From JABMQB01 sp963677475 (GTDB lineage Bacteria; Bacteroidota; Bacteroidia; Bacteroidales; Prolixibacteraceae), in NCBI GenBank assembly GCA_963677475.2, contig CAXXQD010000021.1:620001-684000 (forward strand): a stretch of DNA of 64,000 bases, read 5' to 3'. A program made the position numbers and the translations under genes. The notes below the pieces were generated by a model. That model saw only the letters and a program-made list of their open reading frames with translations, was not told the DNA's origin and did not search any database. Positions 24,823 to 33,602 of this stretch are shown here, piece after piece. The number at the start of each line of letters is the position of its first letter. The first letter of the stretch is position 1.

Positions 24823-26409
24823 ATGAATGTGTTTGTACTTGTTTCCAATTATTGGCGGAATTTTCCTTTAAGGTCGATTTTAATATTGGCTTTGTTTTTT
24901 CGATTATTGGCAGTCATCTTTGCCCAGGGGTATGGCATGCACGATGATCATTTTATTGCCATTGAGGAACCTTGGTCGTGGACTCAGGGTGAAGACTATA
25001 ACGGGTGGTTGCCTGGAACCAAAGGACCTGGTGCTGAACCTTCAATTTATAGTTTTTTTTATCCGGGTGTTAATTATTTGCTGTTTGAAGGCATGCAATC
25101 GATAGGAATCGATAATCCTAAAACAGAGATGTTTTTTATTCGCCTAATCCTTGCTTTGTTTTCCTTACTAGCGGTATTTTATGGCTACAAAATAACTGAA
25201 GCATTTGCCAATAAAAAGATCGCTCAAATAAGTGGGATACTTTTAGCTGTTCTTTGGTTTATGCCATTTTTTAGTGTTCGTAACCTTGTTGAGGTGATTG
25301 CAACCCCAATTTTATTGACGGGGATTTGGCAAATTATAAAGATTAGGGATGTGGTATCCAAAAGACGGATTTATTTGTCTTACCTGATTTCCGGATTGAT
25401 TATCGGTATTGCTGTTTCATTGCGCTACCAGGTTGCAATAATTGTGTTGGGAATTGCCATTGCTTTGTTGTTCGATAAAAGGGTAATCGGGGCACTGATA
25501 TTTGGAATGGGATCATTGATTTCATTCGCCATTATTCAGGGTGGATTGGATTATTTGGTTTGGGGCAAACCTTTCGAAGTGTTTATTAAATATGTGGAGT
25601 ACAATATCGAACATAAGAACAATTATGGGAACCAGGATAATTTCCTGATGTATTTTCAGTTAATTCCAGGAATACTTATCCCACCTGTAGGATTGTTTTT
25701 GTTTTTTGGTTTTTTTCTAAAAATAAGGAAACACCTACTGATATTTCTTCCTGTTGCATTGTTCATTATTTTCCACACGGTTTTCCCTAACAGACAGGAA
25801 AGGTTTATACTTACAATTGTACCAATGGTGGTAATACTCGGGACAATTGGATGGAGTAGTTTTGCGAAAAAATCCAAATTTTGGAAGAAGTTCCCGGGAT
25901 TGTTAAAAGCGTCTTATGTGTTCTTTTGGGTTTTAAACTCAATGTTTTTGCTAATAACTTGTTTTACATATTCGAAAAAATCAAGGGTAGAGGCTATGCA
26001 TTATTTTTATTCGTTGGATGAAAAAGTCCAGACAATTTTGGTTGAAGATACCGGAAGAGAGAGGATTATGATGATGCCGGTTTTTTATGCGGGGAAGGCA
26101 ATAAATGTGGTAGCTATGCCAAAATTTGAGAATGAAGATAATGTGGATTATTCAACTATGTGGTCCTACATAAATGTTGCAAATTCATTTAAAATATTTG
26201 AGCAGGATAATGGGATTGAATATCCCGATTATATTGTTTTTGTTGAAGATATTAATCTCAATGAAAGGGTTGATAAAATGAAGAAGATTTTTCCCAACCT
26301 TCATTTTGAAAAATATATTGAACCAAGTTTATCAGATAAGGTGATGAAATGGCTAAACCCCAGAAATAGAAACGAAGACTTTTATATTTACAAAACGGGC
26401 GTTCATTAA
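24823..26409 (+). CDS. GT-C type integral-membrane glycosyltransferase (Alg9/GT39-like)
   Basis: 528 residues from the ATG at 24823, which follows an AGGAAA stretch. An in-frame ATG at 24715 would overlap the divergent ligase promoter and adds an unlikely N-terminus. About ten transmembrane helices. The first periplasmic loop carries the acidic pair in MHDDHF near residue 43, expected for GT-C enzymes that use polyprenyl-phosphate sugars. LRYQVAIIVLGIAIAL and FPNRQERFILTIVPMVVILG resemble the GT22/Alg9 pattern. It probably adds a sugar to a lipid, glycan or protein outside the inner membrane. The exact acceptor is not readable, and no other glycan gene is adjacent. Confidence 0.75.
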   Translation: MNVFVLVSNYWRNFPLRSILILALFFRLLAVIFAQGYGMHDDHFIAIEEPWSWTQGEDYNGWLPGTKGPGAEPSIYSFFYPGVNYLLFEGMQSIGIDNPKTEMFFIRLILALFSLLAVFYGYKITEAFANKKIAQISGILLAVLWFMPFFSVRNLVEVIATPILLTGIWQIIKIRDVVSKRRIYLSYLISGLIIGIAVSLRYQVAIIVLGIAIALLFDKRVIGALIFGMGSLISFAIIQGGLDYLVWGKPFEVFIKYVEYNIEHKNNYGNQDNFLMYFQLIPGILIPPVGLFLFFGFFLKIRKHLLIFLPVALFIIFHTVFPNRQERFILTIVPMVVILGTIGWSSFAKKSKFWKKFPGLLKASYVFFWVLNSMFLLITCFTYSKKSRVEAMHYFYSLDEKVQTILVEDTGRERIMMMPVFYAGKAINVVAMPKFENEDNVDYSTMWSYINVANSFKIFEQDNGIEYPDYIVFVEDINLNERVDKMKKIFPNLHFEKYIEPSLSDKVMKWLNPRNRNEDFYIYKTGVH

Positions 26410-26413
26410 AAAT

Positions 26414-26445
26414 AAAAAAGTCAGCCTTTTACCGACTGACTTTTT
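26414..26445. terminator. Terminator after the glycosyltransferase gene
   Basis: AAAAAAGTCAG (26414-26424) pairs with CTGACTTTTT (26436-26445); T and A tracts lie on both sides of the stem. Confidence 0.75.
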
Positions 26446-26790
26446 GAAACTAAAACGTTTCTATCCTTATTCATAAACTTTTTGCATTTGATTGAAAATT
26501 TGGGCTGTGAGGGTGTTGTGCGATGTCCAAATTGTGAGATTAACCTTGTCGAATTTAGAACATGGGGATAGAAACTAGTTATTTGGGGAAGTATATTATT
26601 GAATAATTAATGACTAAATACACTCCTTTTTTTAATATTGAGTTACTCAATTGCAAAACATATAAAGAACTTAGTATTTGATAGCAATATTACATATTAA
26701 AATTTGTATTGAATTGGTGGTCTTGTAAATGGCTGAATATTCAATGTGAGCGGTTATTCCTGTTTATCATAAGGCACATTATAAGTGCCA
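26446..26790. other. AT-rich gap, no gene seen
   Basis: 345 bp between the terminator and the 3' end of the propeller kinase gene. Only a weak five-base hairpin (GGCAC/GTGCC, about 26771-26790) is visible near the kinase stop, without a T tract. No RNA gene or coding frame was recognised. Confidence 0.4.
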
Positions 26791-29697
26791 TTATCCTTCG
26801 AATATTGCAGGAACAATGATTGTGATACGTGTACCGGGGTTTTTTGTTCTCGGATTGAGGTCTTCCGTGTAAAGCTTGGTTTCGGTATTCATTCTTTCAC
26901 CAATCAACGATATCCTTTTGCGGGTCAGTTCCATTCCCAGGTTTAAATTTTGATCGGATTTTGTTACAGGGTTTGTTATTGAAATACCTATGCCATTGTC
27001 TTCAATAATTATTTGAATACTTTTTCCATCCAGATAGTTAAAACGAACAGTTACAAGCCCGCCAGTTGGAAGTGGGGTAATTCCATGCCAAATAGCATTC
27101 TCAACAAAAGGCTGGATAACCATCGACGGAATGGAGGTTTCATAACTATCAATTTTTTCATTCACCTCAATTTTGTATGCAAATTTATGGTTCATCCTAA
27201 ACTGTTCCAACTCAATGTAGTTCCTTAATCGCTCAACCTCGTCGTCAATACTAATGAAGTTTGATTTTAGGGAATTCATATTTTGTCGGATCAACCTTGC
27301 AAATTGCGATAAATAGGTTCCTGCTTCGGCAGGTTTATTTTGCAGCAAATACCGTTGGATTGAACCTAGCGCATTAAAAATAAAATGAGGGTTCATCATT
27401 GATTGCAAAGCCTTATGCTCCAGGTTAATCAATTGCGATTCTATCTCCTTCTTTCTTATTCTTCGGCGATAAAGTGCAATTTGAAAAAGATAAGCCAAAA
27501 TAGCAACGATGAGGAACAGGACTATTTTTACCAATGTTTTTTGAAAAAAGGTTGGGGTTATAGTAACTGGCAATTCAATGGTTTCACTAAAAAGCTTCCC
27601 GTTTTTACTTGCCTTTAACCTGAACTTATAGTTTCCGGGTTTTAAGTTCTGGTACGATACTTTTTTGTCGCTACTACTGACCCAATCTTTATCAATACCA
27701 TCAAGCATGTAAGTGTAAATAGGTACGCTTGAAGAAAAGTTAACGGCTGAATAATCAATATTAATCCGTTGGTCGCTTCTGCAAGAGACGAAACCATTAA
27801 AAAAATCATAATCCTTATTGTCAACCAAAATGTTATCGAAATAAGGTTTTGGGGCAACTTCCTGTTCTTTGAGGAAAACCTGTATTGGAATGGTCGTTAA
27901 ACCATCGTCTGAAGCAATATGGATTACACTGTCCTGGCATTCAATATCGTTAATGTTATTAAAATCGACCGAGAGTTTTATTACCTTCAATTCTTTTCCG
28001 TCAATAACGTCCAATGGATTTGTTATCAGGTAGATATTTCGAATGGTGGAGAAAAACAATAGGTTTCCACTATTACTGATGTGCTTAATTGCTAAATCAA
28101 TAGGGTAATCCAATTCTTTAGAAAGGTTATAGAGTCCCGAATCATTTAGCAGATACAAGTTCTGCCCGTTTACATTATAAATTTCAACGTTATTATTTAA
28201 AACAAGGTGCGAAAGTATAATTTCCCCTTTAAAAGGTTCGAGTTCTTTGCTGGGGACAATGGTATCTTCGCAAAAAATATAGTTTTCGGAAGCATTTATA
28301 ATAAGTTGGTTTTTTCTATTAAAGAAGATGTTGTGGATACGGCCCTTTTTGCAATCTTCTTGCAGTACAATGTTATAAAACCTATCCAATATGCTTAGCT
28401 CACCACCTTTGAAAAATATTATATTGCTATTCTCTTTGTTAACAATAATTTTTTTTATGCGAGATTTGGTGTCTAATTTTAATAGCTCACCATGATAAAA
28501 GTTAGAGTTATTCTTTAATTTCAGGTTTTTTATCCTAAACAATGGGGTATTATTTCCATGTGTGAGAATGTGGTTTCCATTTAAAAATTTGATATCATTT
28601 AAGAAGGTACTTTCAATTTCTAAATCCAAAGGAAAAATGTTATGATGTTGGACGAAATACAGTTTGCTTCCATTGGTAATCCATATTCCTGTTGTATCGG
28701 TTTTTTTAATGCCAAGTATGTTTTTTTTATTAAAATTTTCTTTCCTTATGTGGTTGCATAACGTAGCATGTGCATTTATTTTAAAAATCCCATTCATGGC
28801 ACTTGTTATCCAAATATTCTTTTCTTTGTCTTGTAAAATATTTTGTGTTTGTATTATGTTTAAAAAGGGAATTGTCTTTTCCCCATCGAAATAATAAATA
28901 CCTTTATCATTAGTACCTATCCAGATGCAGCCCATCCTATCTATTAACATATAATTGCTATATTCTGGACTAATTCCTGTTAATTGTGTTCTAACTATAT
29001 TTGTATCAGAATAAATATAACTTCGAGTTGAACTACTATGAACTATTGTTTTATTTGAGTCTATTGGGTAAATTCTAAACCTTTTTTGTTCAGGGTATGA
29101 TCTTATACAAATTGGGTTTTCATTGATTTCTTTATATAAGTAAAGGGAATCTTTCATCCAGACTTGATATCTACCATTAACTGTTTTACTAATAAAGTTG
29201 AGCCTAAATTTTGATACTAATAGCCGTTTATTAAATACTATTAATTTTTTATGCAGCCCAAGTACTTCAGTTTGAGTGTTATAAAAGTACAAAGTTGAGT
29301 CAGAGTCTTGCAGGAAGTCAAGCCAAAATGTTTTTCCTTTCATTTCCCCCAAAAACGGGGCATTTTGTTCGTTAAAAATGGTGTTATTTTTATAAAAATT
29401 CAGGGTTCCATTGAGGTTCATAAACCAAATCCTGCCATAACAATCTTCTTTAATATCCAGTATTTCATTGCAGCTCATGCCATCGTTCATACTGTAGGTT
29501 TCAAATTTTTCACCATTGAATTTAGTTACCCCCGAATCGGTCCCAAACCAAATAAAACCTTTGCTGTCCTGGTACGAAGTGTAAACGGTATTTGAGGGTA
29601 ATCCATCCTTAATGGTATAATTGGTAATCAAAGGGTTTTGCCCTAAGATGGGGAGCGAAATAAGAAAATAAATAAGGATTAAACAGATTGCTTTCAC
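26791..29697 (-). CDS. Propeller/Y_Y_Y sensor histidine kinase of the LytS class
   Basis: 968 residues. The start is GTG at 29695-29697; the signal peptide (about 1-19) begins there and no nearby ATG would keep it. The periplasmic part is a two-component-regulator propeller (repeats such as GLPSNTVYTSYQDSKGFIWFGT near 33 and MGCIWIGTNDKGIYYF near 255), followed by a Y_Y_Y domain (about 640-720, YMLDGIDKDWV and LKPGNYKFRLKA). After one membrane helix (about 725-745) comes a His_kinase domain, MNPHFIFNALGSIQ with His near 768, and HATPase_c with FVENAIWHG near 869. Related proteins are orphan or hybrid sensors of glycans or other ligands. The upstream regulator gene ends TAGTG, sharing one base with this GTG, so the two are translationally coupled. 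Confidence 0.92.
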   Translation of the reverse strand: MKAICLILIYFLISLPILGQNPLITNYTIKDGLPSNTVYTSYQDSKGFIWFGTDSGVTKFNGEKFETYSMNDGMSCNEILDIKEDCYGRIWFMNLNGTLNFYKNNTIFNEQNAPFLGEMKGKTFWLDFLQDSDSTLYFYNTQTEVLGLHKKLIVFNKRLLVSKFRLNFISKTVNGRYQVWMKDSLYLYKEINENPICIRSYPEQKRFRIYPIDSNKTIVHSSSTRSYIYSDTNIVRTQLTGISPEYSNYMLIDRMGCIWIGTNDKGIYYFDGEKTIPFLNIIQTQNILQDKEKNIWITSAMNGIFKINAHATLCNHIRKENFNKKNILGIKKTDTTGIWITNGSKLYFVQHHNIFPLDLEIESTFLNDIKFLNGNHILTHGNNTPLFRIKNLKLKNNSNFYHGELLKLDTKSRIKKIIVNKENSNIIFFKGGELSILDRFYNIVLQEDCKKGRIHNIFFNRKNQLIINASENYIFCEDTIVPSKELEPFKGEIILSHLVLNNNVEIYNVNGQNLYLLNDSGLYNLSKELDYPIDLAIKHISNSGNLLFFSTIRNIYLITNPLDVIDGKELKVIKLSVDFNNINDIECQDSVIHIASDDGLTTIPIQVFLKEQEVAPKPYFDNILVDNKDYDFFNGFVSCRSDQRINIDYSAVNFSSSVPIYTYMLDGIDKDWVSSSDKKVSYQNLKPGNYKFRLKASKNGKLFSETIELPVTITPTFFQKTLVKIVLFLIVAILAYLFQIALYRRRIRKKEIESQLINLEHKALQSMMNPHFIFNALGSIQRYLLQNKPAEAGTYLSQFARLIRQNMNSLKSNFISIDDEVERLRNYIELEQFRMNHKFAYKIEVNEKIDSYETSIPSMVIQPFVENAIWHGITPLPTGGLVTVRFNYLDGKSIQIIIEDNGIGISITNPVTKSDQNLNLGMELTRKRISLIGERMNTETKLYTEDLNPRTKNPGTRITIIVPAIFEG

Positions 29698-30488
29698 TAA
29701 TTTACTGACTTTGAAAATTGGTTGACCGCTTCCCTGAATTCAACAAAACGCCTTCTGGAAACCGATAATTTTGTATTGTCATGTAAAATAGCAAAATTTC
29801 CCTGGTAACTTGAAAAACCTTGCAGGCAATTCATATTTATAATGGTCGATTTATGGATCCTGAAAAACTGCTGTGGGTCCAATACTTTTTCAAATTCGCC
29901 CAACGATTTGCTCGAAACTATTTTATTAAGTCCCGATAAATGTAGGATTGTGTAGTTACTGTCGGCTTCGAGGTAACAGATCGAATTTACCTCAACAATG
30001 CGAAAACCGAACTTTTCGACTACTGTTATCTTATCAATTTCCTGTTTGTTCTGAACTTGCTGAGAAAGGTTTTCAATAGACTTGCCATAAACCTGCTGAA
30101 CCTCTACTTTTTGCTTTCGAAGGTTCAAATAAGCAATTGCTTTTGCGCTTGCTTCCACAAGTTCGTTTGGGATTATAGGCTTTAACAAATAATCAATTGC
30201 ATTTGCCTTAATAGCTTTCAGTGCATATTCTTCGTGGGCTGTGGTGAAAATAATTGCATATTCACTTGCCGGGATGGAAGCCAAAAAGTTGAAGCCATTT
30301 TCGTGTGGCATCGAAATATCCAAAAAAATAAGCTGAACATCATTTTTCTTTAGAAGTTGCCGGCCTTCTTGGGCTGAACCTGCACAAGCGACTACTGAGA
30401 TTTCAGGACAATTTTGCTTCACCATTATTTTAAGTGCATCCTGAACATGGATTTCGTCGTCAATAATTATGGCATTGTATAGGTTCAT
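29697..30488 (-). CDS. LytTR family response regulator
   Basis: 263 residues. The receiver domain (about 1-120) starts AIIIDDEIHVQDAL and has the phospho-acceptor Asp in LIFLDISMPHENGF near residue 56 and the Lys in YLLKPI near 106. A linker precedes the LytTR DNA-binding domain (about 160-260): FRIVEVNSICYLEADSNYTILHL and FFRIHKSTIINM. It acts with the propeller kinase encoded directly downstream (one-base overlap). A consensus -7 box sits only a few bases before the ATG, suggesting a leaderless transcript. Confidence 0.94.
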   Translation of the reverse strand: MNLYNAIIIDDEIHVQDALKIMVKQNCPEISVVACAGSAQEGRQLLKKNDVQLIFLDISMPHENGFNFLASIPASEYAIIFTTAHEEYALKAIKANAIDYLLKPIIPNELVEASAKAIAYLNLRKQKVEVQQVYGKSIENLSQQVQNKQEIDKITVVEKFGFRIVEVNSICYLEADSNYTILHLSGLNKIVSSKSLGEFEKVLDPQQFFRIHKSTIINMNCLQGFSSYQGNFAILHDNTKLSVSRRRFVEFREAVNQFSKSVN

Positions 30489-30492
30489 AGAA

Positions 30493-30500
30493 CAAAGATA
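30493..30500 (-). promoter_or_regulatory. -7 box abutting the LytTR regulator start
   Basis: Minus strand TATCTTTG is an exact TAnnTTTG match, and only four bases separate it from the ATG at 30486-30488. Transcription would start at or next to the start codon. No convincing TTG was found 17-23 bp upstream. Confidence 0.45.
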
Positions 30501-30642
30501 AAATTATTAAGACTTGGAACTATGGAAGTGTGTGAACGGTGAATGAAATAATTTATTCGGGATGAATGGTCGGATAAGCGGTTTTGGTGGCATCCTGGAT
30601 GGTCATCTATTTTCCACATAATTCACTTGTTTGGCAAAATAA

Positions 30643-30669
30643 AAACTCCGGACAAATTGCCCGGAGTTT
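30643..30669 (-). terminator. Minus-strand terminator downstream of the coiled-coil gene
   Basis: AAACTCCGG (30643-30651) pairs perfectly with CCGGAGTTT (30661-30669). On the minus strand the stem is followed by TTATTTTG. It lies about 170 bp after the stop of the coiled-coil gene. Confidence 0.7.
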
Positions 30670-30671
30670 AA

Positions 30672-30734
30672 TTGTTGAGGCTACTCACGATATAGTAAAG
30701 TTAACCCAAATTGATTTAATTAATGCCTCAACAA
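30672..30734. repeat. 10-bp inverted repeat with 43-base spacer
   Basis: TTGTTGAGGC (30672-30681) and its exact complement (30725-30734). It lies between the coiled-coil gene and its terminator, so the two hairpins would sit side by side in the 3' untranslated RNA. No coding frame in the gap (30489-30840) is convincing. Confidence 0.45.
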
Positions 30735-30840
30735 CCGAATTGAAAACTAAACTAGCTGGAGGATGATCGGTTTATTTTAACATTTAAAAAAGGAGATCAA
30801 GTAGATTCTTGTCAGGATCGAGTTTTAAGAATCCATTGAG

Positions 30841-31743
30841 CTATTTTGTTTCTATCACCGCATATTTTGAAATTTTCCAGAATTCTTCGGGCTTTTCAAT
30901 TTCCAGGTAAGTTATCAGCCCTTCATCTTCTAAAAAGTGATAAGAACTATCCGGATGTTCGGTAATAAAAATGGCTTTTTTCGAGAACAGGGGTATTTTG
31001 TTTATTTCGCGAATGTCAACCTGCATAAAGTTTTCATCGACAACATTTTCCTGAAATGATTTTTCACCGCCAATTCCAAATATCCCGCCTTCTTTTTGTA
31101 CTACTCCGTTTTCTTTTAATTCTTTATAAGTGCCAAAAGCTAAATATGCTTTGTTTAATTTATTTGTCTGGTCGTTAATAAGTTCTTCTTTCTCGGCAAG
31201 GCTTTGGTCTTTCCATTCGGTTTCAACCTGTAGGTTTTCGAACTGTGTATTTAATTCTGCAATCTGAATATCACGTTCTTCAAGGGTTTGCTTGAATTTA
31301 ATGATCTGCTTGTTTTGTTCTTCATAACTAGCTGCCAGTGACTCGATTTTTTGGTTCAAGGCTGTAATTTTTACCCCTGATTTATAAAGCCTGCTTTCAA
31401 GGTTTTTGATCTTTTTCACATTGTCATCAAGCATTAAATCAAGTTGCCTGATATCCTCTATGATCAATTCTTTTTGGCTTACCGTTACTTCATCTTGTTT
31501 AATTTCAAGTTGAGTTCGCTTTTGAGTAATTAATGTGAGGTTTCTTTCGATCTCATCCATTGATGCGAACAGATCGTTAATGGTTGAATCCCGTTCTGTA
31601 ACATTGCTTGAAAGACTTAGATTTTTTGAATTCAGCTTGTTAATTTCTGATTCTTTATTATGCACAATAACCCCGCTAATAACTGCAATTGCAACAATGA
31701 AGATTATAAAAGCTACGATTGAAATGATTGATTTATTTTTCAT
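30841..31743 (-). CDS. Membrane-anchored coiled-coil protein of unknown function
   Basis: 300 residues from the ATG at 31741-31743; a longer frame to 31788 is possible but lacks support. One N-terminal transmembrane helix (about 6-26) is followed by a long coiled coil (about 30-215) rich in Glu, Lys, Leu and Gln, then a small globular end with FGIGGEKSFQENVVDENFMQVDI and a terminal EKPEEFWKISKYAVIE. This resembles lipoprotein- or anchor-like coiled-coil proteins of Bacteroidota with no assigned role. The bulk is probably periplasmic. It is a single gene; nothing around it reveals a pathway. Confidence 0.75.
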   Translation of the reverse strand: MKNKSIISIVAFIIFIVAIAVISGVIVHNKESEINKLNSKNLSLSSNVTERDSTINDLFASMDEIERNLTLITQKRTQLEIKQDEVTVSQKELIIEDIRQLDLMLDDNVKKIKNLESRLYKSGVKITALNQKIESLAASYEEQNKQIIKFKQTLEERDIQIAELNTQFENLQVETEWKDQSLAEKEELINDQTNKLNKAYLAFGTYKELKENGVVQKEGGIFGIGGEKSFQENVVDENFMQVDIREINKIPLFSKKAIFITEHPDSSYHFLEDEGLITYLEIEKPEEFWKISKYAVIETK

Positions 31744-31837
31744 GACTTTATTTGTTTTTTTGTCTTTGTCAGAATAGACTAGCTCCATTTTCTAATCTAT
31801 TCTTCAAATAACCTGGTTAATACTTTAAAAGGATTTT

Positions 31838-32119
31838 TTAATTACATCTTATTTTTGAACATTCGAAATGATGTTTATAAATCTCCTTCTTCATTTTATT
31901 ATTTTGTTTTTCAAACCACTTTAATTTGTCTTTGAACGACATGTTTTCTATTTTTTTTATCGGACAATCTTCGCATCTATCCCCAACTGGGCAGTTGTAA
32001 AAAATGCCGTATAAGCCAGTAAAGTTTTCCATAAGCCTGATAAAATTTAAGAGAACGTATTCTAATATATAGGCTAAATGCCAAAACGTATGCCACGGCA
32101 TGCATATAATGTCTAACAT
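31838..32119 (-). CDS. Small cysteine-containing protein, unknown
   Basis: 93 residues with an aromatic, hydrophobic first half (about 8-45, possibly membrane-associated) and a Cys cluster CPVGDRCEDCPIKK near residue 43-56. Two more Cys lie near the end (HFECSKIRCN). The CxxxxxCxxC...CxxxxC spacing could bind metal. It starts with ATG at 32117-32119. Upstream on the same strand are two identical TATCAAAATGATA palindromes (32164-32195) and then the sigma-54 activator gene. Not recognised as a known family. The Cys spacing and separate regulatory region make it more likely real than a chance frame. Confidence 0.5.
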   Translation of the reverse strand: MLDIICMPWHTFWHLAYILEYVLLNFIRLMENFTGLYGIFYNCPVGDRCEDCPIKKIENMSFKDKLKWFEKQNNKMKKEIYKHHFECSKIRCN

Positions 32120-32163
32120 CCAGGTTTACAGGGACTAATGAAATACAGGATTGTGTTTTTAAC

Positions 32164-32195
32164 TATCAAAATGATAGTCGATTATCAAAATGATA
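32164..32195. promoter_or_regulatory. Twin palindromic operator candidates
   Basis: Two identical 13-bp palindromes, TATCAAAATGATA, at 32164-32176 and 32183-32195, 19 bp apart start to start (about two helical turns). In both, TATCA and TGATA are inverted around AAA. They lie between the sigma-54 activator gene and the small Cys-rich gene. This looks like a pair of sites for a dimeric DNA-binding protein, possibly the adjacent Fis-type HTH activator (inference). No -24/-12 promoter was recognised. Confidence 0.5.
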
Positions 32196-32213
32196 ATTGA
32201 ATTATGGAGGGAT

Positions 32214-33557
32214 TTACTCTTCTTTCAGCATTCGATAAATGGTGGCAACACCAATATCAAGTTTTTCGGCAGCAAGCTTGGCATTGTTGTCGTATTTTTC
32301 GAGGTATTGTTTTACCAAACGGATATTGTATTCCCTTAAAGTCATTTCCTGGTTAATTGAATCGGCAAGTAAGGCTTCATTGCCCAAAAGGATATGATCA
32401 GCATCAATAACCTTATCATCTGAAAGGGTTGCAGCCAATTCGATGACAGATTTTAATTCCCTGATATTGCCAGGATATAAATATGCCAGCAACTTATCAG
32501 CTGCCTGTTTCGAGAATGTTTTTATTGGTAGTTGGTTTTCGTCGCAAAAATTAGCAACAAAATATTTCGATAATTGAATAATATCGTTTCCGCGTTGTCG
32601 TAACGGAGGTAACTCAATTGGTAATCCAAACAATCGGAAGTATAGGTCACGGCGGAAATTACCCTTAATTATTTCTTCCTGTAGATTCCGGTTTGTTGCG
32701 ACAATTATCCGGCAATCGGTTTTAACGGGTTTATTGCTTCCAATCCTAACTACTTCTTTTTCTTGCAAAGCTCGAAGTAATTTGGCTTGCATTGAAAGTT
32801 CCATCTCAGCAATTTCATCGAGAAAAAGGGTACCTTGATCGGCTTCTTCAAACTTCCCAATTCGCCTGAAATTGGCACCAGTAAACGCCCCTTTCTCGTG
32901 CCCAAACAATTCGCTTTCGATCAAATCTTTTGGCAATGCTGCCACGTTAACTGCCACAAATGGTTTTTCCGAACGTTTTGAATTGTAATGGATGGCTTTG
33001 GCAACCAGTTCTTTTCCGGTTCCGGTTTCGCCATTTACTATGACCGAAATATTGGTCCTGACCGCCTGTTCAATTTTTTTATAAATCCCTTTTGTCGCAG
33101 TACTGTTTCCGATAATTGTGTTTTGATAACTGTACTTTTTCTTGACTTCTCCACGAAGCGAGACAAGCTCGCGTTTCAACAGTACACCTTTTCGGATGTT
33201 GTTAACTGTGTTCAACAATCGTTCTTTTATCTCGTTTGATTTTACGATATAATCGTAGGCCCCAAATTTCAATAAATCAACAACAACTTCTATATCGTTC
33301 TGCCCTGAAATGAGGATAATCTGAATATCTTCGTTTTCCGATTTAATCCTTTTTAAAACCTCCATTCCTTTCATGTCGGGCAAGCGATAATCCAACGTAA
33401 TAACATCTGGTTTTTTATATAAATTATCCAGACAGTCTTTCCCGTTCACAAACGATTCTATTTCATAATCAGGATTCAACGACAGGTTGTGGACAAGTAA
33501 TTTATTGTACCATTCATCGTCTTCAACCACAAATATTTTAAAGGCTTTTTCAGTCAT
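32214..33557 (-). CDS. Sigma-54-dependent response regulator (NtrC family)
   Basis: 447 residues. The receiver domain (about 1-125) has the phospho-Asp in VITLDYRLPDMKG near residue 54. The sigma-54 AAA+ domain (about 145-380) has Walker A GETGTGKELVAKAIH near 180, the sigma-54-contacting loop HEKGAFTGANFRR near 225, Walker B LFLDEIAEM near 250 and arginine-finger segments (FRRDLYFRL). The C-terminal Fis-type HTH reads AKLAAEKLDIGVATIYRMLKE. It activates RpoN promoters after phosphorylation by the hybrid kinase encoded 45 bp upstream in the same operon. Its targets are unknown. Confidence 0.95.
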   Translation of the reverse strand: MTEKAFKIFVVEDDEWYNKLLVHNLSLNPDYEIESFVNGKDCLDNLYKKPDVITLDYRLPDMKGMEVLKRIKSENEDIQIILISGQNDIEVVVDLLKFGAYDYIVKSNEIKERLLNTVNNIRKGVLLKRELVSLRGEVKKKYSYQNTIIGNSTATKGIYKKIEQAVRTNISVIVNGETGTGKELVAKAIHYNSKRSEKPFVAVNVAALPKDLIESELFGHEKGAFTGANFRRIGKFEEADQGTLFLDEIAEMELSMQAKLLRALQEKEVVRIGSNKPVKTDCRIIVATNRNLQEEIIKGNFRRDLYFRLFGLPIELPPLRQRGNDIIQLSKYFVANFCDENQLPIKTFSKQAADKLLAYLYPGNIRELKSVIELAATLSDDKVIDADHILLGNEALLADSINQEMTLREYNIRLVKQYLEKYDNNAKLAAEKLDIGVATIYRMLKEE

Positions 33558-33602
33558 CTGAAAGGTTTGGTTAATGCACCAATATAAGGATTTTTTGGGT
33601 TT

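Noticed and set aside
30584..30766. 60-codon plus-strand frame in the gap after the LytTR regulator.
   Set aside because: It runs through the terminator and the 10-bp inverted repeat and shows no domain or homologue that I recognise. The last 30 codons look somewhat protein-like, so a relic cannot be excluded.
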